Shown here in pieces: positions 25,001 to 31,751 of a stretch of DNA of 64,000 bases. The notes beneath the pieces were generated by a model that ran no database searches, was not told where the DNA came from, and saw only the letters and a list, made by a program, of their open reading frames with translations. The position numbers and the translations under genes were made by a program. Position 1 is the first letter of the stretch. Each line of letters starts with the position of its first letter. Source of the stretch: Betaproteobacteria bacterium (lineage in GTDB: Bacteria > Pseudomonadota > Gammaproteobacteria > Burkholderiales > Burkholderiaceae). Location: the NCBI GenBank assembly GCA_009783065.1, contig WRHV01000002.1, forward strand, positions 49,152 to 113,151. The letters are read 5' to 3'.

Positions 25001-27636
25001 GCCTGGGCAACCTCATTACCGTTCTCATCAACATAAATGATGTTTTTGCCGCCGGAAAGCGCATCGGTAAAGTCGCCGAGCGGCGTGTCATAAACGGCGT
25101 CTCTCGCAGAATGGAATTCCACACCATTAATGGTGACGGTTTTGACGACTTCATCCGAAACGGAAGGAATGGTTGCCTCTCCCGAGACCGTCTTGTGGCT
25201 TCCATTGCCAGCAAAGGTTCCGTTGGGCAGACCGTCTTCGTGGACGACGAGATAACTATTAACCCCGTGAATCTCCTCCGGTGTAATCACGCGCGGCGCA
25301 TCGGTATCGGCACGCAGCACAATGATGAGGGCGGCAGAGGCCTTGTCGCCGTCGCCGTCCGTGAGCGTGTAGCTGATCACGATCGAACCACCCTTGTCGC
25401 TGAGCTTGATATCGCCATTCTGCACGAAGGTATATTGGCCATTGGCTCCCAGCGTCAGCGTGCCGATCGGATTAGTCATATCAGACACACTGTAGACCTT
25501 GTAGACACCCGCGCCTTCATCCACCAAAACCACGCCGCCGGTCGAGTTGGCCTCACCCCAGGCAAAGCCGCCGCCTGCTTTTTCGCCGTCCGCGCCGTAC
25601 TGGCCGGAGCCGCCTTTGGCATGGCTTTCGGCATAGTTGTCGTCCTGATCAATGTCTGCCTTGCCTTGCAGGACATTGCCTTCGACTGTGATGATGCCGC
25701 CGGTTTCCTTGACGTAAACAAAGCTTGACGTGGCAACAGGCATGTCATCTTTCACGGTGATCGTGAATTGGCCTTCGGCCTCGTCGTTGGTTTGATCAAC
25801 GGCTTTGACTTTGATGTCGATCTCATTTTGGCCTGCGAGCCAATCGGCTATCGGCAGGCCGGTGAGGTTGTGACCATCTCTGCTGGTGTCACCCTCGATG
25901 ATCGGGGCGGTCAGGTGGAAGGTGTATCCTACGCTGTAACCGGTGCCTGGGTTATGGATGATGCTGGTAATCTCGATATAGCCAATGACGCTCGCATCAC
26001 CTTCGGGAACACTGTTGCCATTAACATCAATCCAGATTTTCGTGTTGACAGACGCGGAAAAGTCGCCCGGATTGCCAGGATCTGCTTTCATCTCCAGGCC
26101 AGCAATGGTGATGCTCTTGAGGTACTCGGATGTGCCGATGGTGATGCTGCCTTCCATGCTGGTCGGATGATGCTTGGTGTGGTCTGCGTGCGTGCCGTGG
26201 GGCAGGCCGTCTTCGTGGACGGTGACGCCAATGGCGCTAATGACCGGTTTTTCGCCGTCGGAGACCAGTACAATGGTCAGTGTTGCGCCACTGCCGTCGC
26301 CATCACCATCGTACAGGGTATACGGGATGACAAGGTTGGGTACCTGGCTACCGTATGGCAGGTCGTAATCCGGGTCCAGATCGAAGCGGTAGCTGCCGTC
26401 GGCCTTCAGCACGATGGTGCCGACAGTCTTGCCGGCGGTATCAGTGACGGTGTAGCCGCCCTGGCCGTTGTCGGTCAGAGCGTAGCCGTTGTTGGAGCTG
26501 GTGTTCCAATCCACGCGGCCAAAACCATCCGCGCCTGGGGAGTCGGGTGTGTCCGCGCCTGAGTTGCTTTTGACGTTGCCGCCTTGCTCTGATTTGCCGC
26601 CTTCAACAACATTGCCGGCAATCCAGGTGTCGTTCAGGCCGGTTTCCCACAAAGTGCGCACGTCGTCAGAGGCAATCGGGTTGTCATCAATAACCGTGAT
26701 GACGCCGCCTGACGAGGAAGTGTGTGTGCCCGGACCATTTGTCGCGACAATGTCAAATGCGAAGTCTTCGCTGTCGGCGCCCGGCTGGTTTTGGACAGGG
26801 CCGGTGAGTTCATAGGTGTAATTGACCGTGTAGACGCCATCCGCATCCACCGTGATGCCGGTGATGATAAACGTGCCGGGAAAACCGGGAATCGTGACGG
26901 CAACCGGCGCGCCACCCAGCGCGCCCATGACTTCCTGCCCTGCAATGGTGAGGGAGGACAAGCCCATGACATGCGAATTGATGGAAAAAGAGCCGCTGCC
27001 GGTAGTACCGACACCCAATACGCCATTGCCGTTTACCAGGCCATCTTCACGGAGCGTGAAGTTAAGACCATTTGGGCCAAAATCAAATTCCGGCGCACGG
27101 ACATAGATGCCGCCAGCATATATATATGGATCTTCAACAGGCATGCCGAAGGTGCCGGTTTCAAAACCTGGCGTGAGGTTGCCGCGCGCCGCGTTTTGCT
27201 GCACGACAACAAAGCTGGAACCTTCCTGGTCACCGCCGCCAGCACCCGGACCGGCTGCCGCTGCTTCGAGCATTGCGGTCGGGTCTTCGCCTTTGGCCAG
27301 GGCTTCTTCCATTTGTTGCTGGAGTTTTTCGACATTAACATCGGGGGTGGCCGGCGCGGCCGATGCCGTTTGAGCTTTTGCGGCTTCAGCAGCTTGGCTG
27401 AGGATCGTGCCGTCAAGCGGCAGGCTCTGGCCTGCGCCCAATGTGGCAAAGCCGCCTTTGGTAAAATCGATATGGGCGTTAGAGCCCTGCATAGTTTGGA
27501 TGGTTTCGCCCGCATAAACTTTATCGCCCACTTTGAGGGTGCGGATGACGCCGTTGGCATTGATCGCTGTCACGACGCCATCGACGCCTTTGACGGTTCC
27601 TACCACGGTGCCGGATTGTATATTTGGTGTGGCCAT
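16066..27636 (-). CDS. Giant LapA/BapA-like RTX adhesin, type I secreted
   Basis: 3856-residue surface adhesin predicted to drive attachment and biofilm formation. The N-terminal 130 residues resemble the retention module of LapA-type adhesins, with an AAAAG stretch at 125-129 that could be the LapG-type cleavage site. Next come large bacterial-immunoglobulin/VCBS-type repeats (about 200-1400): VHEDGL recurs near residues 475, 800 and 1130, with DDxPVA and DGDGD(K/S)AS linkers. The middle has Calx-beta-like and other repeats. Two related units of about 160 residues run from about 3095 to 3415. RTX nonapeptides (GGxGxDxxx type) sit near 3685-3725, followed by a hydrophobic, acidic type I secretion tail. 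AAGGAG stands seven bases before the ATG. No type I exporter, LapD or LapG gene is in the window. The gene is uninterrupted and GC-rich. Confidence 0.93.
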   Translation of the reverse strand: MATPNIQSGTVVGTVKGVDGVVTAINANGVIRTLKVGDKVYAGETIQTMQGSNAHIDFTKGGFATLGAGQSLPLDGTILSQAAEAAKAQTASAAPATPDVNVEKLQQQMEEALAKGEDPTAMLEAAAAGPGAGGGDQEGSSFVVVQQNAARGNLTPGFETGTFGMPVEDPYIYAGGIYVRAPEFDFGPNGLNFTLREDGLVNGNGVLGVGTTGSGSFSINSHVMGLSSLTIAGQEVMGALGGAPVAVTIPGFPGTFIITGITVDADGVYTVNYTYELTGPVQNQPGADSEDFAFDIVATNGPGTHTSSSGGVITVIDDNPIASDDVRTLWETGLNDTWIAGNVVEGGKSEQGGNVKSNSGADTPDSPGADGFGRVDWNTSSNNGYALTDNGQGGYTVTDTAGKTVGTIVLKADGSYRFDLDPDYDLPYGSQVPNLVIPYTLYDGDGDGSGATLTIVLVSDGEKPVISAIGVTVHEDGLPHGTHADHTKHHPTSMEGSITIGTSEYLKSITIAGLEMKADPGNPGDFSASVNTKIWIDVNGNSVPEGDASVIGYIEITSIIHNPGTGYSVGYTFHLTAPIIEGDTSRDGHNLTGLPIADWLAGQNEIDIKVKAVDQTNDEAEGQFTITVKDDMPVATSSFVYVKETGGIITVEGNVLQGKADIDQDDNYAESHAKGGSGQYGADGEKAGGGFAWGEANSTGGVVLVDEGAGVYKVYSVSDMTNPIGTLTLGANGQYTFVQNGDIKLSDKGGSIVISYTLTDGDGDKASAALIIVLRADTDAPRVITPEEIHGVNSYLVVHEDGLPNGTFAGNGSHKTVSGEATIPSVSDEVVKTVTINGVEFHSARDAVYDTPLGDFTDALSGGKNIIYVDENGNEVAQADSVGYLTITSISELGEIKFTFTLTKAITGGSDDTTTHNAGTDSSGHHNIPVTVTVTDKTGDSSTEMKFNVKVLDDAPVAVADIVTIQETGDKITVTGNVVDGTVSIDGGIGNKTHAQGGKDNYGADGKGSFAWGADGKVTVSATGGLVFVDEGSGVYKVYNVSDTVGGVPKIDANPIGTLTLEADGKYTYEQHAGDVKLSDKGGTIVVNYTITDGDGDSASSTLTIKVNPDTKEPSFTVNSASHLTVHEDGLGARGEDNAPGTQAGKAGHGTTSNGSLAINTYSPDLGIREKLDTVSIKSSVDGNFERTFTGNADGTFTLDADYAKIYVDAAGKEVLSTDPTCVGYLTITSIVMSGTGTGQGYIVNYSFTLTDNSMTSGGSNTVNKPGDQSGSDSFKFYVEVTDHTGDTANNKANPINVTIHDDAPITMDDFDAFDAQSSFIGDGKMIFLGKDGLEYSDKGDGDKNGDGGRYDRGVTGNVLDNDKSGADGWKGDGWKYDTNGKASGGTGAVQSYTFNVDGSTDDYFVKAADSGTIFPRGATLEVGTVYDIFHDGNLVGKFVMYSDGSYAFVKPDGANGMNESVKLVFTYTVEDGDGDRATADLSLSLDNPSTLMYIQGDKVVYEEKTFGEHDGNKGAHLQDDLYTIATYKIKWADGDGNYVKTDPVTGEQKWFNGKGESIEGHDHLYTGASYEFDVAFRPKNATGSYGDNVVYVIEAPGKEGSLNAADGDGYEQGGWLNGVIILNTAADIPDFQAALNAQLAKEFGTNASGDAYVTATIQWGSNGPVITFYVKDGCDIAGKSIDLTMKAIDDSLTEATGQYELIMYAPKNVDGNNPENVGSMKDPEDSGSKPGSVVTDIKDGGNTGWGSGMWLGIKDGVGYEQYVDDNGVVKTGDAWIKVWLYNNLYVEGGVPGEVYTGREPPVQDMTLTLKYNETGTGYGHATQGSDYEPTANTTVIAYTDWVAYDAAGNKVVYFDGANWVDTGAPIHHWEANPKIDGLIIDDDLTEPDETFHVEIASVEGNESAPSRETTKDGDGKVTGFGKNESGGDIVIKDGNVPNVDVQPGDLPLSGPALQSFDLIGELKEPINTYNDPEIGPTQGNYEIVLNGAAAEDIIITLKLGGGAALGTDFALGDGIMDYAQLMDYYGGNPPWYFDISGGDPGPGVYFVIIEKNADRAQFSIDILHEHHNNENKSGTGENAESVDWTIDNMVGSEVQWGKDSSGNPIYTDDQLTRSDMIEDDGMGPRLQLKVGVIYYGDEEGIGNHTGEYYFKFGDGSAIRQVDEKGTPLLKDDGTPNPEAKDKDGNPLVGKDGNPNIVMGEPVDVVLKAIHCTDASGPQTFIYKGDELITMNASGEWVTLAGLVLKASDFLLAEPVIDSKTGSILWYKIVELPDGSNVTLQETIDEYGSGIVYLAVDHTDGAEARSDSTPSDPIIVGGGGGHVLSVDVSVPTNKIYETPNTGTGESKTVSYDVNVNGLNDYTGGPLKVTIDVLDITTGPRDFQGPQKVDKHGNLVFDKDGYPVPDRSVTVEISQDLLNALKNDGKNNFTMQLTPDADGNPVLSLKVGNTVYEYDPNTDSFGPYPAGGTGTTVTGKLPTVYDDNQVEGDEYFSPIITDVVGALPKGSDGSNVVTVKDTDMENLTPKVEIGYVDDAGNLVLLKDVKEGDMRTSGDCKDTADNDVPVGKDFVARISLENLGDSVSLTGNEPVVIEIVVKYVLDGETTILYTQEVTIYPGDDYVDLNLTFPNDYISNDGREFSIDATIKDSPYGGEGNSSESNKVIVHDLVDGPFMTLLYPFEDGKTEKTIGENQSADFMIKLDKVVAEDAWALVKLTFDSLDGAETGMDSTGKSKMTPADIKSITVDGVEYKVVQDGAGWKLVSDGGKELAIALDGNAWVIKVPIHDGTGVSKFTITMNDDQVSETTETLKVEIIGGEKGELRLGDNVALDLIVEDVRNGPQISLTMEDPKNPTVAEGDDMVFMLHLTRSKASDQEDTKVTLKLTGGTDSEGNSVDWTEWVQKGTDGKYWLKIDFGGGDVRSFEIGADGKVTILLPHGLAIGDYKVVIPTVNNEVVNADREFSLTIDTVAGGEASTLLAEGSASYGLIAQDGAGCDYTRSSNSTNFTDIAGTVKFFLGGINAANVDDTKVFVGGKEYEIKSEGGRYYVEVEYGRGSTIDAAIRIEGPPGDNDYTRDITISTEVMLHPVVTMVDDARDGPTIALEIVTATSEEGGVYEFTLGASSLAHAADNTAEVNAGGLVNGLTVTIQLETAGVVEIDGDKVIVTIGGVDQECTLNSDGTLTFHVPAGTSEADLKGITVSVPLKDNAIANTADDTISASVKSVVQDDPATGADKYETVKYDSSDVVTNEVTDNFPGSGPTIAIVADDPVSSVEGGNFVFSFAGSELANVTGSTVEGGKLANGLTVTIQIDTTGVVAVDGNGNVTVTGLPTGGSYDYDPATGILTVNIPAGMTEAALKAIKVSVPLADNAVINTATDTISAQVVSVTQDSAGAAQYETINIDDTPIVNEVVDNATDTGPIIGLTVSETTIDEGGSFTVTVADTTGILGTEGGAGTTVKVTVTFTDLPAGSVVSGGTPTATPGVYEVTLTKGQPSVDLTVNVLNSPVDGGGLIKVAITNVEDSNNYFEKNAEADTNVPKEITVTRVDDGFDLSIRSQADIAANEMAYTIALAAAGLYFDPASMTETISEDISFKLTMNGMTADQIADATAQLGSIAHVTATAGSDYIDITLDSGYAHHSDLSFKLAFSSFGDGVNVYDATVGIETTSLASNLEHVGVVTGQDVAQQHVIVGTDGDDILTGTAGDDILIGGLGNDIIDGGAGDNILSGGLGNDTFVYTLESLDGKTVGDTITDFHVGQIGADGNADILDISQLLTGIGQSNVSLTDLVDQGYLKLSVNADHENSKAIVTLEVDRDGSAGAAYDMQMLATIHMENVTFDPGSSASFEQQLLDQLMNNNQITF
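16500..16590 (-). repeat. RTX calcium-binding repeats inside the adhesin
   Basis: Coding DNA for consecutive glycine/aspartate nonapeptides (GTAGDDILI, GGLGNDIID, GGAGDNILS, GGLGNDTFV), which bind calcium and fold as a beta-roll after secretion. Position is about 1.0 kb-equivalent (170 residues) from the C-terminus, as usual for type I substrates. Confidence 0.85.
17390..18350 (-). repeat. Tandem pair of ~160-residue repeats inside the adhesin
   Basis: Two successive units, each beginning GPTIA and including LxNGLTVTIQ, GVV, a VPAG or IPAG turn, an I(T/K)VSVPLxDNA stretch and a DTISA strand, occupy about 18350-17870 and 17870-17390. They are similar at both protein and DNA level, indicating a recent duplication within the gene. 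Confidence 0.7.
24230..26230 (-). repeat. Long-period repeats (about 325 residues) in the adhesin
   Basis: The motif VHEDGL recurs at about 26205, 25232 and 24244, spacing about 975-985 bp, with a diverged LREDGL relative near 27040. Between them the same order of sub-motifs repeats: a GYLTITSI or GYIEITSI strand, DDAPVA or DDMPVA, NPIGTLTL, KLSDKGG and DGDGD. These are large tandem extension modules of the type found in T1SS adhesins. Confidence 0.75.
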
Positions 27637-28134
27637 TTTGCTTCTCCTTTGAGAAATAATTTTGCTTTAATCTTTTAAAGCGGATTGCTTTAACTTTTGT
27701 CTTGTCTTGTTTTTGATCTTCTGTGTTTCCGGTTTCTAATCTGCCTGTATTTTTGGTGTGCCTGATTTGTCTGTTTCGGGCGCATTCGCTATTTTCGCAC
27801 TACGCCAAAGCTTCTTTTTTCTGTTTCTGCTGCCGTAATCAAGTCACATGAGTATCCTTTAACGTCCGCATTTACTTTGCGCATATTTCCTGATTTTCTC
27901 CCCAGTATATTTAACTCTACTGATAAATTCTATTGTACTTTGGTACTAGTTTTGTTTCCATAGGCTAACTTTTTACGCAATAAAATTGACGCAGGTCAAT
28001 TTTTAAAAATTTTCTTTTCGGAAAATTTTCAGCCGCTTTTTCATATCCGTTTTCTTGCCCCGAAAAAAGAACGGCGCCTTTTTTTCAAAAACGGCATACA
28101 CTTTATTCATTGGGTATTATGTTGCGCAAAAAAC
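27637..28134. other. AT-rich upstream region of the adhesin gene
   Basis: About 500 bases with no coding potential, far richer in A and T than the adhesin gene itself. Apart from the AAGGAG ribosome site and the FNR/ANR-type dyad listed separately, I found no convincing -35/-10 pair. Its size suggests a regulated, long leader or multiple regulator sites. Confidence 0.5.
27986..27999. promoter_or_regulatory. FNR/ANR-type operator (TTGAC-N4-GTCAA)
   Basis: TTGACGCAGGTCAA is a perfect dyad matching the consensus TTGAY-N4-RTCAA of FNR/ANR/DNR regulators. It lies 350 bp upstream of the adhesin start and 136 bp upstream of the miaB fragment. Being symmetric it gives no direction. Binding is inferred from the pattern alone. 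Confidence 0.45.
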
Positions 28135-28362
28135 ATGCTAAAGAAAGTCTTTATCCGCACTTTCCGCTGCCAGATGAATGAATACGACTCTGCCAGGATG
28201 AGGAATCTGCTGGAGGCCAGAACGGGCGCGCTACAAGAGGCTGATCTGATCATTTTCAATACTTGTTCAGCTCGCGAAAAGGCGCAGGAAAAAGTCTTTT
28301 CCGACCTAGGCCGTATCAAAAACTGAAAAATGCACGCCGGGGGCAAAACTTCCTTTTTAACA
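28135..28362 (+). pseudogene. miaB N-terminal fragment
   Basis: The start is the N-terminus of MiaB, the radical-SAM tRNA methylthiotransferase: [16 protein letters not shown] followed by [23 protein letters not shown]. Two of the three cysteines of the N-terminal iron-sulfur cluster are visible, but the usual glycine before CQMN is arginine. The frame ends at 28324-28326. One base missing from the A-run near 28317-28322 explains this: the next frame continues [11 protein letters not shown] to about 28362, then homology ends. The radical-SAM and TRAM domains are absent. So this is a broken partial duplicate; a full miaB must lie elsewhere. Confidence 0.8.
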
Positions 28363-28391
28363 TCCGATAAAGCCCAATAACCCGTGCGAGT

Positions 28392-29282
28392 TCAGGCGTC
28401 CGGCCTGGCGAGCTGACGAAGTGAAAAACCACCCAGAAACAAAATACCCGGCAATGAAGAAATCAGCGTGATGAGGAAAAATCCGCTCGAAGCAACCACG
28501 CCATAAGCCGGATCAAGGTGAAGTAAACTAAGCGCATAGAAAAAAGTGATTTCCCGAGCGCCCAGGCCGCCGAAACTGATGGGTAACACGGCGGCAACGG
28601 ATGAAACCAGAAAGACGGCAAAATAAGCCAAATAATGATGGGTCGGCGCCTGTATGAAAGCAAGCAATGAAGCCATTGACGCGAGCTGCAAAAGCTGAAC
28701 GGCCAGCCCATAACCAAACAGCTTCATCATTTGCGCCTTGCCCGCCTTGAGCAGGAATCGATGCCCCAGTATAAAAACAGCAACCAGTACCAGACTAGAA
28801 ATCCCGGCAAGCGCAAGCATATTGCCGGCGGACCAGGGCAAATCAAGCATCGGCATAAGCAGGCATAGCAACAGCAGCAGGATCAGCAGTCCGCTGATGC
28901 GATCGGCCAGGGTAATCAGCAACAGTTTTTTGAAGGGCGCTTCCTGACGCCGATGCAACACAAGAATTTTATAGCCATCTCCTCCAATGCCGCCCGGCAG
29001 AAAAAAATTGAGGAACATGCCGACATAATATAAACGCAGATTTTCAAGTTCGCTGAGCAAAATGGATGCATGTCGCTGGTATACGTTGAGCCGGAGCGCG
29101 CCGGCAATCTTGGAAAAATTAAATAACAGCCAGGCTGCGGCCAGCCAGATGAAACTGCCGGATCGCAAAACCAGAGACTTGATTTCTTCAATGTTAATCT
29201 TCCATAAGACGAAGGCAACCAGGCACACTGAAACCACGACCTGAATGGCCATTTTCAGCCATTTTTTTGCCGATTTAGACAA
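28392..29282 (-). CDS. Flippase-like / lysylphosphatidylglycerol synthase transmembrane-region protein
   Basis: 296-residue integral membrane protein of the UPF0104/YbhN-like family (the membrane part of MprF), with about eight hydrophobic helices, the GGIGGDGYKILVL loop and the PISFGGLGAREITFFYAL motif typical of the family. There is no catalytic aminoacyl-transferase domain, so a transport or flipping role for a lipid or lipid-linked sugar is more likely than lipid lysinylation. Its first eight bases overlap the end of the glycosyltransferase gene upstream, making it the third gene of an operon for membrane-linked glycan modification. Confidence 0.82.
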   Translation of the reverse strand: MSKSAKKWLKMAIQVVVSVCLVAFVLWKINIEEIKSLVLRSGSFIWLAAAWLLFNFSKIAGALRLNVYQRHASILLSELENLRLYYVGMFLNFFLPGGIGGDGYKILVLHRRQEAPFKKLLLITLADRISGLLILLLLLCLLMPMLDLPWSAGNMLALAGISSLVLVAVFILGHRFLLKAGKAQMMKLFGYGLAVQLLQLASMASLLAFIQAPTHHYLAYFAVFLVSSVAAVLPISFGGLGAREITFFYALSLLHLDPAYGVVASSGFFLITLISSLPGILFLGGFSLRQLARPDA

Positions 29283-30204
29283 TGATTTCCTTCTTGATTG
29301 TATAGGGGGTTTTGTTTTGCGATTCGTAATAAGTCCGCATGATCAGGTCGGCAACAAATCCTGTCGTGATAAGCTGAATGCCGGTAATCGTCAGCAAAAC
29401 CCCAAGAATCAAAAGCGGACGGGCACCGATGCTGGCCCCCAGTATCTTGTCAATAACCAGATAGCAGTTAATCAGCATACCGGTCAAAAACAGCACAATA
29501 CCCGACCCGCCAAAAAAGTGCATGGGACGCTGGGCATATTTTTGCATGAACAGCATCAGCATCAAGTCACTCGCCACTTTCAGTGTCCGACCAATACCGT
29601 ACTTGGAGACACCGGCATGGCGGGGATGATGCCGCACATCCATCTGCGTTATTTTAGCCCCATGCATATGCGCAAGAACCGGTATGTAACGATGCAATTC
29701 ACCATACAATCCAAGATTTTTTGCCACCTCGCTTTTGAACAATTTGAGCGTACAGCCATAGTCCTGAATGTGGACGCCAGTTGTACGGCGAATCAGCCAA
29801 TTGGCAATCCTGCTCGGCACTTTGCGCAGGAAAAAACCATCCTGGCGGTTGGCGCGGATGCCGGCTACGACATCACATTGTTCCGCTTCCATCTTTTCCA
29901 TCATCAGGGGAATATCATAGGGGTCATTTTGCATATCGCCATCCAGCATGACAATCAATTCACCCTGGGCTGCATCTATGCCTGCCGCCATCGCCGTGGT
30001 TTGCCCGTAATTCCGGTTCAGCACCAGAACACGGGTATTGGGTTTTGCAAACTGTTCAATTTCCGCAACAGTCTGATCGGATGAGCCATCATCCACAAAA
30101 ATAATTTCATGCTGAATATCCGCCAGCGCATCTGCGATCCTTTGGGTTAATGGTTCAATGTTGCCCTGTTCATTCATGACAGGAATAACGACGGATAACA
30201 GCAT
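29275..30204 (-). CDS. Polyprenyl-phosphate glycosyltransferase (GtrB/ArnC-like, GT2)
   Basis: Transfers a sugar from a nucleotide donor to undecaprenyl phosphate at the inner face of the membrane. GT2 marks: N-terminal LSVVIPVMNEQGNI, IIFVDDGSSDQT, NYGQTTAMAAGIDAA, the DxD-like VMLDGDMQNDP, and the HPRHAGVSKYG loop. Two C-terminal membrane helices (about 235-260 and 270-295) anchor it, giving 309 residues as in ArnC and GtrB. The start overlaps the stop of the upstream gene (TAATG). Together with the GT39-like gene and the flippase-like gene it forms a complete small set for decorating a lipid or surface glycan; the sugar cannot be deduced. Confidence 0.9.
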   Translation of the reverse strand: MLLSVVIPVMNEQGNIEPLTQRIADALADIQHEIIFVDDGSSDQTVAEIEQFAKPNTRVLVLNRNYGQTTAMAAGIDAAQGELIVMLDGDMQNDPYDIPLMMEKMEAEQCDVVAGIRANRQDGFFLRKVPSRIANWLIRRTTGVHIQDYGCTLKLFKSEVAKNLGLYGELHRYIPVLAHMHGAKITQMDVRHHPRHAGVSKYGIGRTLKVASDLMLMLFMQKYAQRPMHFFGGSGIVLFLTGMLINCYLVIDKILGASIGARPLLILGVLLTITGIQLITTGFVADLIMRTYYESQNKTPYTIKKEIIV

Positions 30205-31751
30205 TATGAGGAACTCCCCGTTCTGAAAAGAAGATAATCAAAAGAAACCGCTTCCTTGTCGTCTGACTGATCAGGAATGAAGATGCGGCCTTCCTGCAGA
30301 ATGATACTATCAGGATAATAAGTGTGCAGGAAATGATGCCAGTCTGCCCTGGGACTTTCGCTGCTTGACACCAGTAAAATATCGCCCTTGAGCGGCACCT
30401 TCCCGGACAAGACTTCCCCCATAAGCAAAACGCGCGTCTGGGGACGATGAAAGCGCAGATTCCCCCCCGTCAGGGTATCGCTGACAATCCAGGTATCGGC
30501 ATGGGGGAATCGCCCGGTCAGCTCATCCGCCAGTGGTGCAGCAGCATGCTGCAATAAGCTCTTTTTGTTTTTCCCGGCTGTAAAAACAGGAATATGACGT
30601 GTCATGCCGGGGACATGCTTGTTCAGAACGGCAATCAGATGGAATCGGAAGGGGAGTGCCAGCAAAACCAGCAAAGCCGAAAAAAAGGAGACGAAAACAA
30701 TGCGCCGGAGAATCCGGGGTTGTGAAAACCCGGGAAATATCACAAAAAAAGCCAAAGGTGTAAAAAACAGGATGGATTGCAACCATCGGCTCTTGATATG
30801 GGTTACTTTGCCGGTTAATGCCATAAGCATCAACAATGCAAGAAAAGTCCCCAAAAAGCTGATAAAAAAGCGGGTATTGGTATCATGCCAATCAAACGCG
30901 GCCTGTTTCCGGTAACGGAAACAAATAACGCTGTAAATGAGCCACAACGGTGTCAAAAAAGCAACGACAGCCACAAAGATACTTGAAGCGCCTGTAAATA
31001 GATTGCTCAGATAGCCTGCATGCCGGCCTGTATTCAATTTTTGGAATGTTCCCTGTGAAGCAGCATCAAATGCCGACAGCAGCCAGATTCCGTGCGGCAG
31101 GCAGCTTAAAACCGCCACGGCAGCAGTGATAAACATTTTTTTGTTCCACAGAATCCGGCGATACGACCGGATAAGCAGACTACTGCATGCCAGGGCAAAT
31201 ACGAAAAGGATAAAGTTATATTTGGACTGCAATCCCAATCCGATCAAAAGACCGAAAAGCGCGTAACGCCACGCGACAGGATTTCGTAAGAGGGAAAAGT
31301 AACACCACAGCGTTACACAGGCCATCCATGTCAGCAAAACCGAATGCGTCAGATCCCGTTGTGACTCCCATACTATTTGGGGAAGCAGCAGCAGTGAGGC
31401 GGATACGGCTATGGCCGCAGCCGTTCCGACGAGCGGCCTGGCCAGATAAAACATGGAGGCATAGGTGCCAAAAAGCAGCAGATTTTTGAGTACCGCCAGC
31501 GAAAAAACATTGACGCCGAAACAGGCGAACATCAGGCTTTGCAGCCAGTTATAAAGCGGCGGTTGCGTATCGTATCCCCATGCCAGATGCTGAAAAAGCA
31601 AAACCTGTTCCGCCTCGTCATTGTCGAGCATATTACCAAGATTAATGCGGATAACAGCCTGCAAAAGAAAATAGGCCGCAATGAGCAGCAGGAATATCGT
31701 GCCGGACAAATCCCGGCTGGAATATTTTGTCGAATACATTTGTGGATTCAT
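30204..31751 (-). CDS. GT39-family (ArnT/PMT-like) membrane glycosyltransferase
   Basis: 515-residue polytopic membrane enzyme that uses a polyprenyl-phosphate sugar at the periplasmic face. The first loop has the family acidic motif (NMLDNDEAEQ) and QPPLYNWLQSL, followed by about eleven membrane helices and a soluble C-terminal domain (from about residue 385). This is the RgtA/ArnT layout. First gene of the three-gene operon. The acceptor could be lipid A, O-antigen or a protein; sequence does not decide. No other LPS genes lie beside it. Confidence 0.85.
   Translation of the reverse strand: MNPQMYSTKYSSRDLSGTIFLLLIAAYFLLQAVIRINLGNMLDNDEAEQVLLFQHLAWGYDTQPPLYNWLQSLMFACFGVNVFSLAVLKNLLLFGTYASMFYLARPLVGTAAAIAVSASLLLLPQIVWESQRDLTHSVLLTWMACVTLWCYFSLLRNPVAWRYALFGLLIGLGLQSKYNFILFVFALACSSLLIRSYRRILWNKKMFITAAVAVLSCLPHGIWLLSAFDAASQGTFQKLNTGRHAGYLSNLFTGASSIFVAVVAFLTPLWLIYSVICFRYRKQAAFDWHDTNTRFFISFLGTFLALLMLMALTGKVTHIKSRWLQSILFFTPLAFFVIFPGFSQPRILRRIVFVSFFSALLVLLALPFRFHLIAVLNKHVPGMTRHIPVFTAGKNKKSLLQHAAAPLADELTGRFPHADTWIVSDTLTGGNLRFHRPQTRVLLMGEVLSGKVPLKGDILLVSSSESPRADWHHFLHTYYPDSIILQEGRIFIPDQSDDKEAVSFDYLLFRTGSSS

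Noticed and set aside
16066..27636. Could the repeats in the adhesin be a CRISPR array or separate tandem-repeat locus
   Set aside because: Units are hundreds of bases, all in one coding frame and diverged as protein repeats, with no short identical repeats separated by unique spacers.
16451..27678. Long plus-strand open frames (for example 16978-18276 and 21004-22884) opposite the giant adhesin
   Set aside because: They mirror the repeated, GC-rich codons of the adhesin on the other strand, lack ribosome sites and domain patterns, and several overlap one another.
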